From the NCBI GenBank assembly GCA_002887195.1, contig PJAB01000747.1, positions 1 through 21,321 on the forward strand: a stretch of DNA of 21,321 nt, read 5' to 3'. Position numbers and translations under genes: made by a program. Below, one piece after another: positions 9,101-17,085 of the stretch; the first letter of the stretch is position 1, and each line of letters begins with the position of its first letter. The notes under the pieces are model-generated. The model searched no databases. It was not told the DNA's origin and worked only from the letters and a program-made list of their open reading frames with translations. The DNA is from Chrysochromulina parva. Its lineage: Eukaryota > Haptophyta > Prymnesiales > Chrysochromulinaceae.

Positions 9101-11854
9101 TCCATCGTCGCCTACCACATACAAGTGCATTCAAAGACCTCCGCGCCCCAGGGTGTCTCGCAGGCAGGCATCGTGGCTCGCTTGCGATTCCGCTCGCCCG
9201 AGGCGCGCAGTGCGATGGCGGATCGGTTCGGCGCGCCGGTTGCGCACGATTCTGGCCGGTCGGGATACAGCCAGGAGCTGCCACTCGGCAGTCGCAACCA
9301 CGTGCAGACCCTCACGGCGGATGAGCTGGCCTCCAAGAGCCATAAAAAGAAGGTCAGGAGCAAGGCCAAGAGTAAGAATGAGGGCGGGCTCTTTCGAGAG
9401 GGCTGCGTCGATATCTTCAGGGTGGAATTCGATCGCGACCTTGGTGAAATCTTCGGAGTTGAGCTGCAGACAGCGGGCCTGGCAAACGATCGGAGCAAGT
9501 GGTACGTGGACAAAGTGGTCGTCTCCAAGGTCGCGTCGGTGGCCAACATCTCGTGGGCGGGGGCTATGCTGGGGGCAGGGCGCATCGGTTCGGGTCAATC
9601 ATGGCCTTTCATGCGCCATTTACCGGCAAGCGAGCGCGCGCTCGCCGTTAGCACGGGGTGGCAACAGTTCCCGCCCCAAGCCACGGTGCATGTTGTGGCT
9701 CGGGTGTGCGATTCGGGATCGCTTGTCGAGTCGCAGGTTGGCGGCACGGCTGGGGCACTCGAGCTGTTTCTGACTCTGATCGGCGCTGCCGGAGTTAGGT
9801 CCGAGCCGATTGCACTCCACCGCCAGCAAGTCGTCGCTCCAGAGAAGGGCAGTCACGTCTGGCACTTCATCCTGCACGCCGATGGCGACGGCGACGGCGA
9901 AGGCCAGCCGTTGCTCGATGTTGTGAGCCCCGATGGGATTCACTCGGTCGAGGTTACGCATACAGGTAAGGGCAGCCCCATCTTTCTGGACTCGCTCACG
10001 CTGTGGTGCCAGCACTCTGACGAGCTCTATCACTTTCCGTGCTACGAGTGGCTCGATGAGAACGAGGCGTGCAATTTCGTGTCTGCTGGCTCGCGGAGCA
10101 CCAAAGTCCTCAACTCCGTGCCATTGCACCTGGGCCTGCCGCCGCCACCACCTCCTCCACCAACACTCGAGATTCGCGAGGACCCTACGGATTCCTCACA
10201 GCAGCTGCTCGTGATCACGTGTAGCGCCGGTGGCGGTGGCGCTGCATCCATGGTAGGGCTCAGCTGGCGAGTGCAGTGCGTCGACGAGGCGAGCGAAGCG
10301 GATCCGCCCGCATTCCTGGACGTATTCGATGCACGCTCGCTCAGCTGGAGTGCTACCTCGTCCCTGGAGTGGCGTGGCGGCCTCGTGCTCTCCGAGCCCA
10401 CTCTCGAGGTGCCGCTGCGGACGCACGTTCGCTTGGACGGGCGCACTGGATTGCGAGCGGGCAGTTACCTCGTGCGTGCTGCTGGCATTCACCCGCTCTT
10501 TGGTGATGGTCCCTGGTCCACAGCAGCACGGTACCAGGTCTCGCTGGTTGCGGACGAGTCGTCCTCGCCCTCAGGCTTTCTGTGCGTGACCAAGGCGGGC
10601 GAAGTGGGTGGCTTGCAGATCAAACGACCCAAGGTGCCGCCGGTGAACACCGCCGCCACCGAGGTGATGCATGCGTTCCACTTCTCGCTGTCGGCGATGC
10701 CGCAGCCGAGTGTGCAAGCGGATAGGCCGAGCCTCGGTCGAAGGGGCTCTTCGGCGGAACTCCTTCTGCTGCTCCACGCGGCCGACGACCCGACGGCGGC
10801 GCTCCCCGCGGTCAGTTTCGAGGAGGCTGTGCAGCCACGTGGCGACCAGCTGCCGCAGGCTCTGGTGTGCACAGGCGAGGCGGAGGTCTGGCGGGGCACT
10901 CTTGAACTCACGCCGCCGCGCAAGGGTATCGGCATTGCCGGCGGAGCGTGGTTCCATCGGCCGCTTACCGTCGCGAACGGCTTCGAGACCGAGTTCACAT
11001 TCCGCATCACAAAGCCACCAAATGCACAGCGTGGCTCCGACGGCTTTGCATTCGTGCTTCAAAGGGACGAGCGCAGCGTGGCTGCGCTCGGTACCTCCGG
11101 CATCCAGCTTGGTTTCGGCGGACTCACGCACTCCCTCGCCGTCCAATTCGCCACGCAGCCGTCTTGCGCCGAGCGGCGCAAGTCGCCGAAGGCTGAGGGC
11201 GAAGCAGAAGACGAAAGCGTGCTGTGCACGCTTCCCGAGCCGCACGACCACATCTTCCTCGTGCCGCATGCGCTAGCGGGCAAGGAATGCATCTGCCCCT
11301 TCACCGGAGCCCACTTCATCGCGCCGGATTTCGACTCACTCCCTGCTGCGCCCACGCTCGAGTACGAGCCCGTTGACCTCTCACACCACACCGACCGGCT
11401 CTCTGTGCAGTCTGCGGGAGCACACGCCAACTCATCGGGCCCTGAAGCATCACTCGCCAGTGCCACACTCCCGATGCTTGATGATGGCTGTCCACATCAC
11501 GTGCGAATCGTCCTCGAACGTGATCGGCTGTATGACCCGCGTCTACCGCGTGTGGATGATGCCGCGGATGACGACGACGCGGCCGGCATAACCAAGGGTA
11601 GCGGCTCGTCGTACCGGCTTCTCGTGTACGTCGACAACATGCACGCCGCGCTGATCAACATCGAGATTGAGCTCCGCGACCTCTTCGGCCAGGTCGAGGA
11701 CTGGGATGGCACGATGATCGCCGGCTTCACGGCGGGCACTGGCAAGCGCGCGGCAGCGCACGCGATCACATCTTGGAGCTTTCACGAGGTCTCCGAAGGG
11801 AAGGCTGCGAAAGTGAAGAGCACCGGCTGGTTCTCAGGCATAATGGGCTTCTAA
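3095..11854 (+). CDS. Giant mosaic protein: GYF_2 - Pro repeat - C2 - C2-like - coiled coil - PLAT x2 - FN3-like - L-type-lectin-like
   Basis: A single 2,919-residue frame with no introns ends in TAA at 11852. The frame extends upstream only through a GTG, so the first in-frame ATG, 3095, was chosen. Visible regions, by approximate residue: GYF_2-like domain 26-70 (WFVAD...PDTLVWTDGLPDWVAV); PRAPPPGG repeats 118-173; a long helical region 423-765; C2 domain 800-930 with only part of the Ca-binding aspartates; a small beta module near 1009-1085 (GSGSDQIGNW ... YGQW); second C2-like domain from 1292; coiled coil and helices 1647-1870; PLAT-like domain about 2002-2150 (FREGCVDIFRVEF); second PLAT-like domain about 2195-2327 ending YHFPCYEWLDENE; polyproline; an FN3-like segment about 2358-2480; and an L-type-lectin-like domain about 2614-2905 (SDGFAFVL, WSFHEV). 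No signal peptide or clear membrane span is seen, so it is probably cytosolic. C2 and PLAT domains suggest membrane or lipid contact; GYF domains bind proline-rich ligands. A scaffold at membranes is inference. I know no named family with this architecture. Confidence 0.85.
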   Translation: MLVRALSFNRKKASAQAQPAATVAATWFVADAEQAEPVEISAETLQTLDPDTLVWTDGLPDWVAVHTVAKPMPRQPIVPMQPQILSSGMRPTSSGMRPLAPGPGPQRAYAPGMQPLPPGAPRAPPPGGPRAPPPGGPRAPPPGGPRAPPPGGPRAPPPGGPRAPPPGGPRAPPPGLRAPNGASPPPGGRPLHMGPPMAHGMGPPPTRNLPRADGGDAPRAGPPPGRVLGKPTPSFAAAAQQLQGLGTKRPDPAGIVAALTGAGANRGGGGGTGAQLWRRLKAKTQITQALRRVKRRGKAMGDELLGRPELPRDFLQRATVWSDQFVQTALIPGYSVQEPNALRTGCTLLSMQKETPISARAGLAAAKLADDTSDRGSARQRQARSSSFDPDAATADELLEHVREHEPQHYIPQAFNDGDNRGLYVTLENVKEMALHAEFGFEAAGKRGDAMKIVKTFVLDYWRETNRINSMEAIILLSDMFYLCASLGPSAVTQLMNLWREMVHTSREHGIKVFLEPARLTLLPFHHVFIASDALQLALCHYVRSPPDASPADGSATTRGGISRETVEGLMEMTLVAEPELRERFVKQVDEMAALCRREAPTHSLVVSMSQMDVHALAAIYATFLGAWKGDATLVQKGDATLVPRFAEQPQAAESAENAVERLEKLSIVRQTVQRQVNLLLSLYSNVQGEPVPDPWEGTILSSAEHERLELFSIHMLQQLLPMKSIQEQKMLLLPRGLVRCPSLEELYLQLNAIKTRLLGPACELLVSPVTAVRQAPKVSAPNAPAHHGKKSAAKDGGAEDLVWQLSVTLLSARGLKQGPHALYARIKCNAYTYKSQPVWRVAESRGSSATASFAEDVMYTFHHVEERSTLEVRVLEDHPLGALLDPLVGKAVVDLAQLKGNKTRHSKWFELSKGSKVTGEICLELQMELIGATQQTSHAPARGRRGSTPGLGEVEQQSKLDFLTLSGGWQGFCWHSAATASTTFQMMEMDMIFSSGGDLPAPHQTVSGSGSDQIGNWELHAGRRYTQTSPSQVEWLKTYTSLNATFAQEADDGSGELVPPEVYFEGCMDERSNVIYGQWHMAFAMRSTFYREKENVGEPYSEEELVLAGEAAVPAEIQSSGAMLSVRHPELWQGRYELIDAVTQRKHSRLQDSMDASEREQVLSESLTEKEWVEVLTNLADKVDPLWLDQPSGTNEQTALRQAIKKAERVLTEAQSAEARVSLKPEQRDKLDEWAVAEVKLPAVHVQGGFVLWQKGRPASLIYPAIAACMPSIAIASMLQPGIAAPLPPTHTERQTILLVIEATGLYNLNCMHQPANPYLVVTIGDPATGNAHRLMTQPVLDAASTTVRGRNEDGVERSELKFGANERFLVFLDGGAAELVSAAQQPLHLNVTLMHKELSSVGGPPHVASELRAELQARVALALANQVQEDKTAWEGEEGRERRKSQTGLVGGLMSFVRRGMGEVKEAIGMVPVGMVPHDERKPPTPTDPEIGCGTLDVSIDLLPSAKPRSTRVPLEQPIGSALQYSGLAQHEIIEIMQLLPDGLRRLKVPVGEAVLKIASVRWSADSALEGRRPHELVPSEEDRIALEKRGGAAVVSGAKKDDDDGNRSLSAENPYALKQPGSFMRFRWEESEAREVLLKVDGLHPVYEREKAVGATLRKRADTISERLEGRLCELEHAQRRAGELCSLDRLSETIKDTYDDQLSALQPSLTPVDRGEEALATEVDKLVARLQTAHQEASPSPEDLAATDQLEQLLEWQEYMVQLWDDGFKTALQAGDLSANPDYTHLRDELDRIQPSLGQGTRAHWDYYRSGRWRMRDMELSAYREMERLYNAMLRRYASVLAVVPAFDAALNAMLPLEYRMSRAVNKVRIGFWFRCWRLVPPDWQHGGGKYLLLPAGGAGGKARLTMRAEPLVLSGLSARKIAEFTSQAARKGPATLAAGHALANDLNAQGRQLIFADQSSGGCREIEKCLHRLRELRAKIQRALDDEEGLPPPIEPVSIVAYHIQVHSKTSAPQGVSQAGIVARLRFRSPEARSAMADRFGAPVAHDSGRSGYSQELPLGSRNHVQTLTADELASKSHKKKVRSKAKSKNEGGLFREGCVDIFRVEFDRDLGEIFGVELQTAGLANDRSKWYVDKVVVSKVASVANISWAGAMLGAGRIGSGQSWPFMRHLPASERALAVSTGWQQFPPQATVHVVARVCDSGSLVESQVGGTAGALELFLTLIGAAGVRSEPIALHRQQVVAPEKGSHVWHFILHADGDGDGEGQPLLDVVSPDGIHSVEVTHTGKGSPIFLDSLTLWCQHSDELYHFPCYEWLDENEACNFVSAGSRSTKVLNSVPLHLGLPPPPPPPPTLEIREDPTDSSQQLLVITCSAGGGGAASMVGLSWRVQCVDEASEADPPAFLDVFDARSLSWSATSSLEWRGGLVLSEPTLEVPLRTHVRLDGRTGLRAGSYLVRAAGIHPLFGDGPWSTAARYQVSLVADESSSPSGFLCVTKAGEVGGLQIKRPKVPPVNTAATEVMHAFHFSLSAMPQPSVQADRPSLGRRGSSAELLLLLHAADDPTAALPAVSFEEAVQPRGDQLPQALVCTGEAEVWRGTLELTPPRKGIGIAGGAWFHRPLTVANGFETEFTFRITKPPNAQRGSDGFAFVLQRDERSVAALGTSGIQLGFGGLTHSLAVQFATQPSCAERRKSPKAEGEAEDESVLCTLPEPHDHIFLVPHALAGKECICPFTGAHFIAPDFDSLPAAPTLEYEPVDLSHHTDRLSVQSAGAHANSSGPEASLASATLPMLDDGCPHHVRIVLERDRLYDPRLPRVDDAADDDDAAGITKGSGSSYRLLVYVDNMHAALINIEIELRDLFGQVEDWDGTMIAGFTAGTGKRAAAHAITSWSFHEVSEGKAAKVKSTGWFSGIMGF
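3447..3614 (+). repeat. In-frame 24-bp minisatellite, seven units (PRAPPPGG)
   Basis: Seven tandem 24-bp units sit at 3447-3470, 3471-3494 and so on to 3591-3614; an eighth breaks down after six bases. The first unit is diverged; the others differ at a few wobble bases only. Because the period is a multiple of three, copy-number change keeps the frame. Each unit encodes eight residues of the PRAPPPGG type, a possible ligand for SH3, WW or GYF domains, including the protein's own N-terminal GYF_2-like domain. Confidence 0.92.
4979..5026 (+). repeat. Two-copy 24-bp in-frame tandem duplication
   Basis: Units 4979-5002 and 5003-5026 differ by two bases and encode KGDATLVQ and KGDATLVP in the helical region of the giant protein. 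This looks like a recent small duplication without frame damage. Confidence 0.8.
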
Positions 11855-12094
11855 ACGTCGAGCTGCGCAGCATACCATGGTACCGGCTTGTCATTTTTAC
11901 TCCGTACGACGTAGCTACTACGCCGCGTCCTTGACGACGCCTGGGTCCGCCAGACCCACTTCCCAGCAGAAACGGTGGGAGAGAGCCACAGACGCGACTC
12001 ACGAGAAAGAGGTTGTAGAACCTAACAAGCACAATAAATGGCTCACAATACCGATATTACGTCGCATCGAGGCGAGAGGGGGGCCGTTAAACCT

Positions 12095-12106
12095 CGGGTT
12101 AACCCG
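12095..12106. repeat. 12-bp palindrome CGGGTTAACCCG
   Basis: This is a perfect palindrome in the convergent gap, centred on a GTTAAC (HpaI-type) core. It could be a dimer binding site or chance; nothing nearby supports a specific function. Confidence 0.5.
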
Positions 12107-12322
12107 GGTACAATTTAAGAATTTCTCACGTCGGCGGGAAAGGGTCTACAAACCGCCAGTGAGCAGTGTTCCCGGCTCACGCATCTTTCATAACTTGAAA
12201 TCAACGCCTCATGCGCAGCGGGAACCTCGCTCTTATCTAGACGCGGTAGGCCGTTGAGCGGTGTTCGACATGTGTGCCACAGTCGAGGATGGCTCGTAAC
12301 ATGATAATGCGATCGTCTGGCC

Positions 12323-12342
12323 GTGTGGGGCGATCCCCACAC
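12323..12342. terminator. 8-bp stem, 4-nt loop hairpin between convergent genes
   Basis: GTGTGGGG (12323-12330) pairs perfectly with CCCCACAC (12335-12342) around a CGAT loop. It lies 281 bp past the stop of the minus-strand purine gene and 469 bp past the stop of the plus-strand giant gene. A role in 3'-end formation or in limiting read-through between the convergent transcripts is inferred from position only; there is no U-tract. Confidence 0.35.
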
Positions 12343-12622
12343 AGCGCCGCATGCCTCCTCCCAGGAGCCCAAAGCCACGGCGGCGTGCATGCCACACGCG
12401 ACACCAACTACTCAATAACGTCGACTCGTGGCCGACCAGCCTCAGCGACCTCGCATCTGGTGCACAGCACAACGAGCACAGAAACCACACCGACATGATC
12501 ATCAATGCCCATGTGCCCCGCCCCTTGCCTCCCTCGCCCTTCGCTTCCCATGCGACCCGATACTCGAGTGTGCCTCGCCGTTCATTCATTCGAAAGCCAA
12601 CTTGCGCGAGGAACGCTTGGGC

Positions 12623-15600
12623 TCACTGCCCCGTCTGCTCGCAGAAAAGCCTTGCGTTCTGGAAGAGCTTGAGCCAGGGCCCTGAGCGCAGCCCAGCCCA
12701 TTCCTCGGGCATCCATGGCCATTGCCACGTCTGGAAGCATCGCTCCGGGTGGGGCATCATCGCGAGGTGGCGGCCGTCTGCCGAGCAGAGCGCGGCGATG
12801 CCCTGCGTGGAGCCGTTCGGGTTGAATGGATATGCTTCGGTCGGCTGGTTGTCGTCGTTGACGTAGCGCAAGGGCGCGAGACCGTCGGCGATCGCGCTGT
12901 CAAGGACGGACGCATGTGGGAAGTGCGCTTGGCCCTCGCCGTGCGCTACCCACACGCCGAGGCTTGAGCCCTCCATTCCCTTGAGCAGCACCGATGGCGA
13001 TGGCAGAACGGTCACCGAAGAGAAGCGCGACTCGAAGCGGCCCGACTGGTTGTGCACGAAGCGTGGCTGCTCGAGGGCAGGCAAAACAGCGCCGTCGGCG
13101 GCCCGAGGCACCCAGCCGAGCAAGGCCATCAACTGGCAACCATTGCAGACGCCGAGTGAGAAGGTGTCGGGGCGTGCGCCGAAGGTCTCGAGCTGCGCCC
13201 ACGTGCTTGGGTGGAACTTGAGCACGCCTGCCCATCCCTTGGCCGAGCCGAGCACGTCGGCGTACGAGAAGCCGCCAACGAAGACGATGCCGCGGAAGCG
13301 CTCGAGCGACACGGCGCCGCACACGAGGTCGGCCATTGCCACGTCCCAGGGCTCGAGGCCACCGGCGTGCAGGGCGGCAGCCATCTCGCGATCACCGTTG
13401 GAGCCCTCCTGCCGCACAACTGCGACCTTGGGCGCAGCGCCACCAGCGGGCCCAAGCGGGCGCGCGGGTTCTGGCGTGAAGCTGAGAGTCCATGCGGGGG
13501 CATGCCGGCTGGCAAGCCCCACCTGCTCCTGCGCGACACAAGACGGGTTGCATTGCAGCTTCTCGAGCTCGAAGGAGGTGGCCTCCCACACGTCGCGTAG
13601 GGCCGTCATCGGAGCATCGACGACAGCTCCCAGCCCGCTCATGTGCACCGTCACATGTTTTCGGGCTTGGCTAGTCCCGAGGAGTATGCACGGCACCTCG
13701 GCCGCTTTCATCTGCGCCTCCAGCGCCTCTGAGTTGGCGAGGCTCACTTCGACTACGAGGCCCACCTCCTCGGCAAAGGCGGCCCGGAAAGCTTCCTTGC
13801 AGCCCTCTTCTGCGTACTGCGGCATCGGCAGCGTAACGTCGAAACCCCGATCGCCCGCAAACGCCATCTCGAGCAGCGTGATGAGAAGGCCGCCGTCCGA
13901 GACGTCGTGGCCCGAGAGGATGAGGCCCTTGTGTACCAGGGCCTGCGTCGCCACGAAACCGCGCTCGAGCAGAGCCGCGTCGGCGTCGGGCGGCGTGTCG
14001 CCCAACTGCCCGTACACGTGGGCAAGGGCTGTGCCGCCCAGGCGCTTGTGTCCATTCGCCAGGTCGATGAGGTAGAGCTTACTGCCGTCCGACTTGAGAT
14101 CGGGCGTGATGACCTTGGTGATGTCGGGGCACACCGCGTACGCCGTGATGACGAGGGCACCAGGCGCTTTGACAGTCTCATCACCCACCTTGGCCGCCAT
14201 CGAGAGCGAGTCCTTGCCACCGTCGACGGCGACGCCGAGCTCGCCCATGAAGTTGCACATGGCCTCGCACGCATCCCACATGGCCGCGCCCTCGCCTGCA
14301 AGCTTGGCTGCCCACATCCAGTTGGCGGACACCTTGACGTCGCCGAGGGCGGTGATCGGCGCCCACACCAGATTAGTGAGAGCCTCGGCGACAGAGAGCC
14401 GTGCCATCGCCGCCGGGCAGAGGAGGCCCTTGATCGGCTGCTCGCCGACCGCTGTGGCGGCTCCGACCGTGTCGGCATGCGACAGAGCGATGACGCCGCA
14501 GTTGGCGAGCGGTATGTGCAACGGCCCCACGCACTGCTGCTGCGCGATCAGGCCGGTCACCGAGCGGTCGACCTTGTTGGTCAGGAAGCGCTTCGAGCCG
14601 ACCGAGGGAAGGCGAAGCACGCGATCAAGTGCGCCTCGCACTTCGGTGCCTTCGGGGAGCTCGAGCGACTTGGCTACGAAGGGCTCCCGGCGCGAGCGGA
14701 ATGTCTTTTGCGGCATCTTGGCCAGCACGAGCTCGAGCGGCAGGTCGACGGGCGTCGAGCCGTCGAGCGAATCTTCGAGCACGACGCGCCCGTCGGCCGC
14801 CACTTGGCCCACGTAGGAGGCGGGGCAGTTCTCGCGCGCGCAAATGGAGCGGAAGAGGGGCAGCGACTCGGGGCGCAGCAGCAGCGCGCAGTTCTCCTGG
14901 TACTCGGCCCCCCAAAGCTCGAGGACTGAGAGCGATGGATCGCCCGACAGGATCGAGCGCACCTGCAGCCGAGCGCCAAGCGGCTCGACGATCTCCTTGA
15001 GGACGTTGCCGTTGCCGCCGGCACCCTGATCGTGGATAGAGACGATCGGGCACGCGTCGCCAAGCTCGGCGCACGCGCGAATGACGCGGTTCATCTTGTT
15101 CTCCATCTCGCCATCGCCACGCTGCACTGCGTTGAAGTCGGCGGCCGACGCGCTCTTGCCTTCACCGCTAGGCTTGGACGAGGCAGCGCCGCCACCGAGG
15201 CCGATGCGGTAGGCAGGGCCCCCGATCTTGACGACCCACATGCCCTCCTCGGGTTTCCCCTTCGCCGCAAGGCAGCCGGGCATCTGGCCGAGTCCCGCCG
15301 AGAACATGATCGGCTTGAGCCACTCGCGTCGCGAGCCGTCGGGCAGCCGCATTCCGAATGATCGATTGAAGCCGATGATCACAGGCTCGCCAAACTTGTT
15401 CCCGTAGTCTGAGGCGCCGTTGGAGGCCTGCACCTGGATCTGCAGAGGGGTGGCGAGGTTGGACGCGGTCGGCGCGCTCGGGTCCTCCCACGGCAGCTCG
15501 TAGCCTGGGATGCACAGGCTGCCCACGCAGTAGGCGGAGCATCCGGCGACCGCGTATGCCCCGCGCCCGGTCGCATGGACGTCGCGGATGCGACCGCCCG

Positions 15601-16624
15601 TGCCTGTCTCCGCGCCTGGAAAGGGGGCGATGCCGGTGGGAAAGTTGTGCGTCTCGGCGGTCAGGATCGGGTGGCGCGTCTCGGTCACTGCGGCGAACGG
15701 CGCGGGCGCCGAGGGCGAGCCCGCACTGAGGGCCGTCACACTCACGCCGCGGATGGCGGACGAGTTGTCGTGGAACGCGATGATCGAGTTGCCGTTGCAC
15801 TTCGGTGACTTTAGGGTCGACTTGACGAGCTGGAAGAGGGATTGCGGCTTCGCTACGCCGTCGATCTCGATGACACCGCTAAAAAACCAGTGGCGCGAGT
15901 GCTCCGAGTTGGACTGGCCCATGTCGAAGCACTCGACGTCAGTCGGGTCGCGGCCGAGACTCTCGACGAAGAGCTTCGTGTAGAAGTCAAGGTCATCCGA
16001 GTCGAAACCTAACCCCATCTCTGCCGAGGCGCGCTCGAGCGCCGCGCGTCCTTCGGCGAGCAAGCCAATCTTCTTGACCGGCTCGGGCAGCGGCACTTCG
16101 CCGCCACCAGGAGCAAATGACGCGAGGGGCGTCTCGTACACGCATTCGGTCATGCGATCGTGCAGCCCCGCCGCGAACCCATCCGCGAGATCCGCGAGAG
16201 AGAGCGGAGGCTCTGTGTGCACCTGGAAGCGTCGAGTGCATTCCATGCGAACGACGCTCGAAAGGCCGCAAGCTGTGCAGATGGCGACCGCATTGGAAGA
16301 GAAGGCGGTTGCGAAAGTGAGCCTCGGACCGAGCTCTAGCACGCAGCCCGGAGCGTCAACGGCGAGGAAGCTTATCGATGCCGTTTGCTGCGGCGCAAAC
16401 GTCTCGGCGATCAGCCACATCAACCGCTTCTCCTCCTCATCAGTGAGTGCGGCCGCACCGTCCGAGAGCTGCACGTAATAGCACAGCTCAGAGCGGAAGG
16501 AAAGTAGGCGAGTGGATTTTGCGGCGAGCGACGCCGTGAGCGTCGCCTGTGCTTTTGCGTCGGCGCAGTCTTGGTAGTATTTGTTGAGGATGGGAAGGCG
16601 CGGCGGTGGCGGGACGGGCAACAT
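12623..16624 (-). CDS. PFAS: Phosphoribosylformylglycinamidine synthase (FGAM synthase, PurL/PFAS)
   Basis: This enzyme catalyses the fourth step of de novo purine synthesis, turning FGAR, glutamine and ATP into FGAM, glutamate and ADP. The 1,333-residue frame matches the large single-chain type of eukaryotes and gamma-proteobacteria (about 1,295-1,340). The first in-frame ATG is 16624; the frame extends upstream only via GTG. Seen in order: an N-terminal PurS-like region; QSNSEHSRH at 237-245, the eukaryotic form of the signature; ETHNFPTG with GAETGTGGRIRD and ATGRGA; the glycine-rich GGPAYRIGLGGGAASS; HDQGAGGNGN; DRSVTGLIA; GGKDSLSM; SDGGLL; then a C-terminal class I glutamine amidotransferase domain. 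In that domain GVCNGCQ supplies the nucleophile Cys at about 1160, and PHPER gives His and Glu at about 1292 and 1294. All catalytic motifs look intact. No intron and no obvious organelle-targeting peptide are seen, so a cytosolic location is likely. Confidence 0.97.
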   Translation of the reverse strand: MLPVPPPPRLPILNKYYQDCADAKAQATLTASLAAKSTRLLSFRSELCYYVQLSDGAAALTDEEEKRLMWLIAETFAPQQTASISFLAVDAPGCVLELGPRLTFATAFSSNAVAICTACGLSSVVRMECTRRFQVHTEPPLSLADLADGFAAGLHDRMTECVYETPLASFAPGGGEVPLPEPVKKIGLLAEGRAALERASAEMGLGFDSDDLDFYTKLFVESLGRDPTDVECFDMGQSNSEHSRHWFFSGVIEIDGVAKPQSLFQLVKSTLKSPKCNGNSIIAFHDNSSAIRGVSVTALSAGSPSAPAPFAAVTETRHPILTAETHNFPTGIAPFPGAETGTGGRIRDVHATGRGAYAVAGCSAYCVGSLCIPGYELPWEDPSAPTASNLATPLQIQVQASNGASDYGNKFGEPVIIGFNRSFGMRLPDGSRREWLKPIMFSAGLGQMPGCLAAKGKPEEGMWVVKIGGPAYRIGLGGGAASSKPSGEGKSASAADFNAVQRGDGEMENKMNRVIRACAELGDACPIVSIHDQGAGGNGNVLKEIVEPLGARLQVRSILSGDPSLSVLELWGAEYQENCALLLRPESLPLFRSICARENCPASYVGQVAADGRVVLEDSLDGSTPVDLPLELVLAKMPQKTFRSRREPFVAKSLELPEGTEVRGALDRVLRLPSVGSKRFLTNKVDRSVTGLIAQQQCVGPLHIPLANCGVIALSHADTVGAATAVGEQPIKGLLCPAAMARLSVAEALTNLVWAPITALGDVKVSANWMWAAKLAGEGAAMWDACEAMCNFMGELGVAVDGGKDSLSMAAKVGDETVKAPGALVITAYAVCPDITKVITPDLKSDGSKLYLIDLANGHKRLGGTALAHVYGQLGDTPPDADAALLERGFVATQALVHKGLILSGHDVSDGGLLITLLEMAFAGDRGFDVTLPMPQYAEEGCKEAFRAAFAEEVGLVVEVSLANSEALEAQMKAAEVPCILLGTSQARKHVTVHMSGLGAVVDAPMTALRDVWEATSFELEKLQCNPSCVAQEQVGLASRHAPAWTLSFTPEPARPLGPAGGAAPKVAVVRQEGSNGDREMAAALHAGGLEPWDVAMADLVCGAVSLERFRGIVFVGGFSYADVLGSAKGWAGVLKFHPSTWAQLETFGARPDTFSLGVCNGCQLMALLGWVPRAADGAVLPALEQPRFVHNQSGRFESRFSSVTVLPSPSVLLKGMEGSSLGVWVAHGEGQAHFPHASVLDSAIADGLAPLRYVNDDNQPTEAYPFNPNGSTQGIAALCSADGRHLAMMPHPERCFQTWQWPWMPEEWAGLRSGPWLKLFQNARLFCEQTGQ

Positions 16625-17013
16625 GAAAAAATGCACGTCGCCCACGCACACACAATGAAGTGCGATCTCCTTCACAGCGACGCAAAAGAGGGAGGGTCTT
16701 CAGGAGTTTAACACCCTGAATCGCGCATGAGTTCGCTTCGCACTCTCTATCTCATGCACTGTATCTGTGTGTGAGTAATGTGAGTATTAAGACCGCCATC
16801 TTCGACGCCTTGGTTTTTGTAATGTTTTCATTTACTCCACTGCGCTGCTCGCTCTCGCCCACGCGGATCTCGTCTCGGCTCTCGCTCGCACCATGATGCT
16901 CCCTCAGATGCAGATGCGCGCTCTCGCCTCTCCGCTCCACACTTCCAGTTTGACGTTTGTGCACGCCTCGCGTCGGTGCGGTTGTCGCGTTCCGCCCACT
17001 TCCTCCCCTGTGA

Positions 17014-17085
17014 GAGTCAGTGAGCCTGCAGTGACTGAGTCAATCCCACTCGGATGCATGCTCGGATGCAGCGTCCAGCGAGTCA
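17014..17085. promoter_or_regulatory. Cluster of three TGACTC/GAGTCA elements
   Basis: GAGTCA occurs three times in 72 bp, 390-461 bp upstream of the FGAM synthase ATG. TGACTC is the core bound by Gcn4/bZIP factors and by Bas1 in yeast purine-gene promoters. Whether any such regulator exists in this organism is unknown, so the assignment is speculative. Confidence 0.3.

Larger units (their letters stand above)
11855..12622. other. Convergent intergenic region (3' ends of the giant and purL genes)
   Basis: This is a 768-bp stretch between the stop of the giant gene and the stop of the FGAM synthase gene, so it holds both 3' UTRs. Short overlapping frames occur on both strands, but none resembles a protein and base use is less GC-rich than in the flanking genes. 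An AATAAA at 12033-12038, 179 bp past the plus-strand stop, is a possible polyadenylation signal. No matching TTTATT was seen for the minus-strand gene. A 12-bp palindrome (12095-12106) and a strong hairpin (12323-12342) are listed separately. I saw no tRNA-like or other RNA gene. Confidence 0.6.

Noticed and set aside
11877..12622. Search for tRNA or other structured RNA genes in the convergent gap
   Set aside because: No T-loop/anticodon arrangement or box motifs found; only the isolated hairpin and palindrome remain.
16625..16675. Seventeen-residue N-terminal extension of the FGAM synthase
   Set aside because: It starts at GTG and lacks family similarity; the ATG at 16624 fits the expected length.
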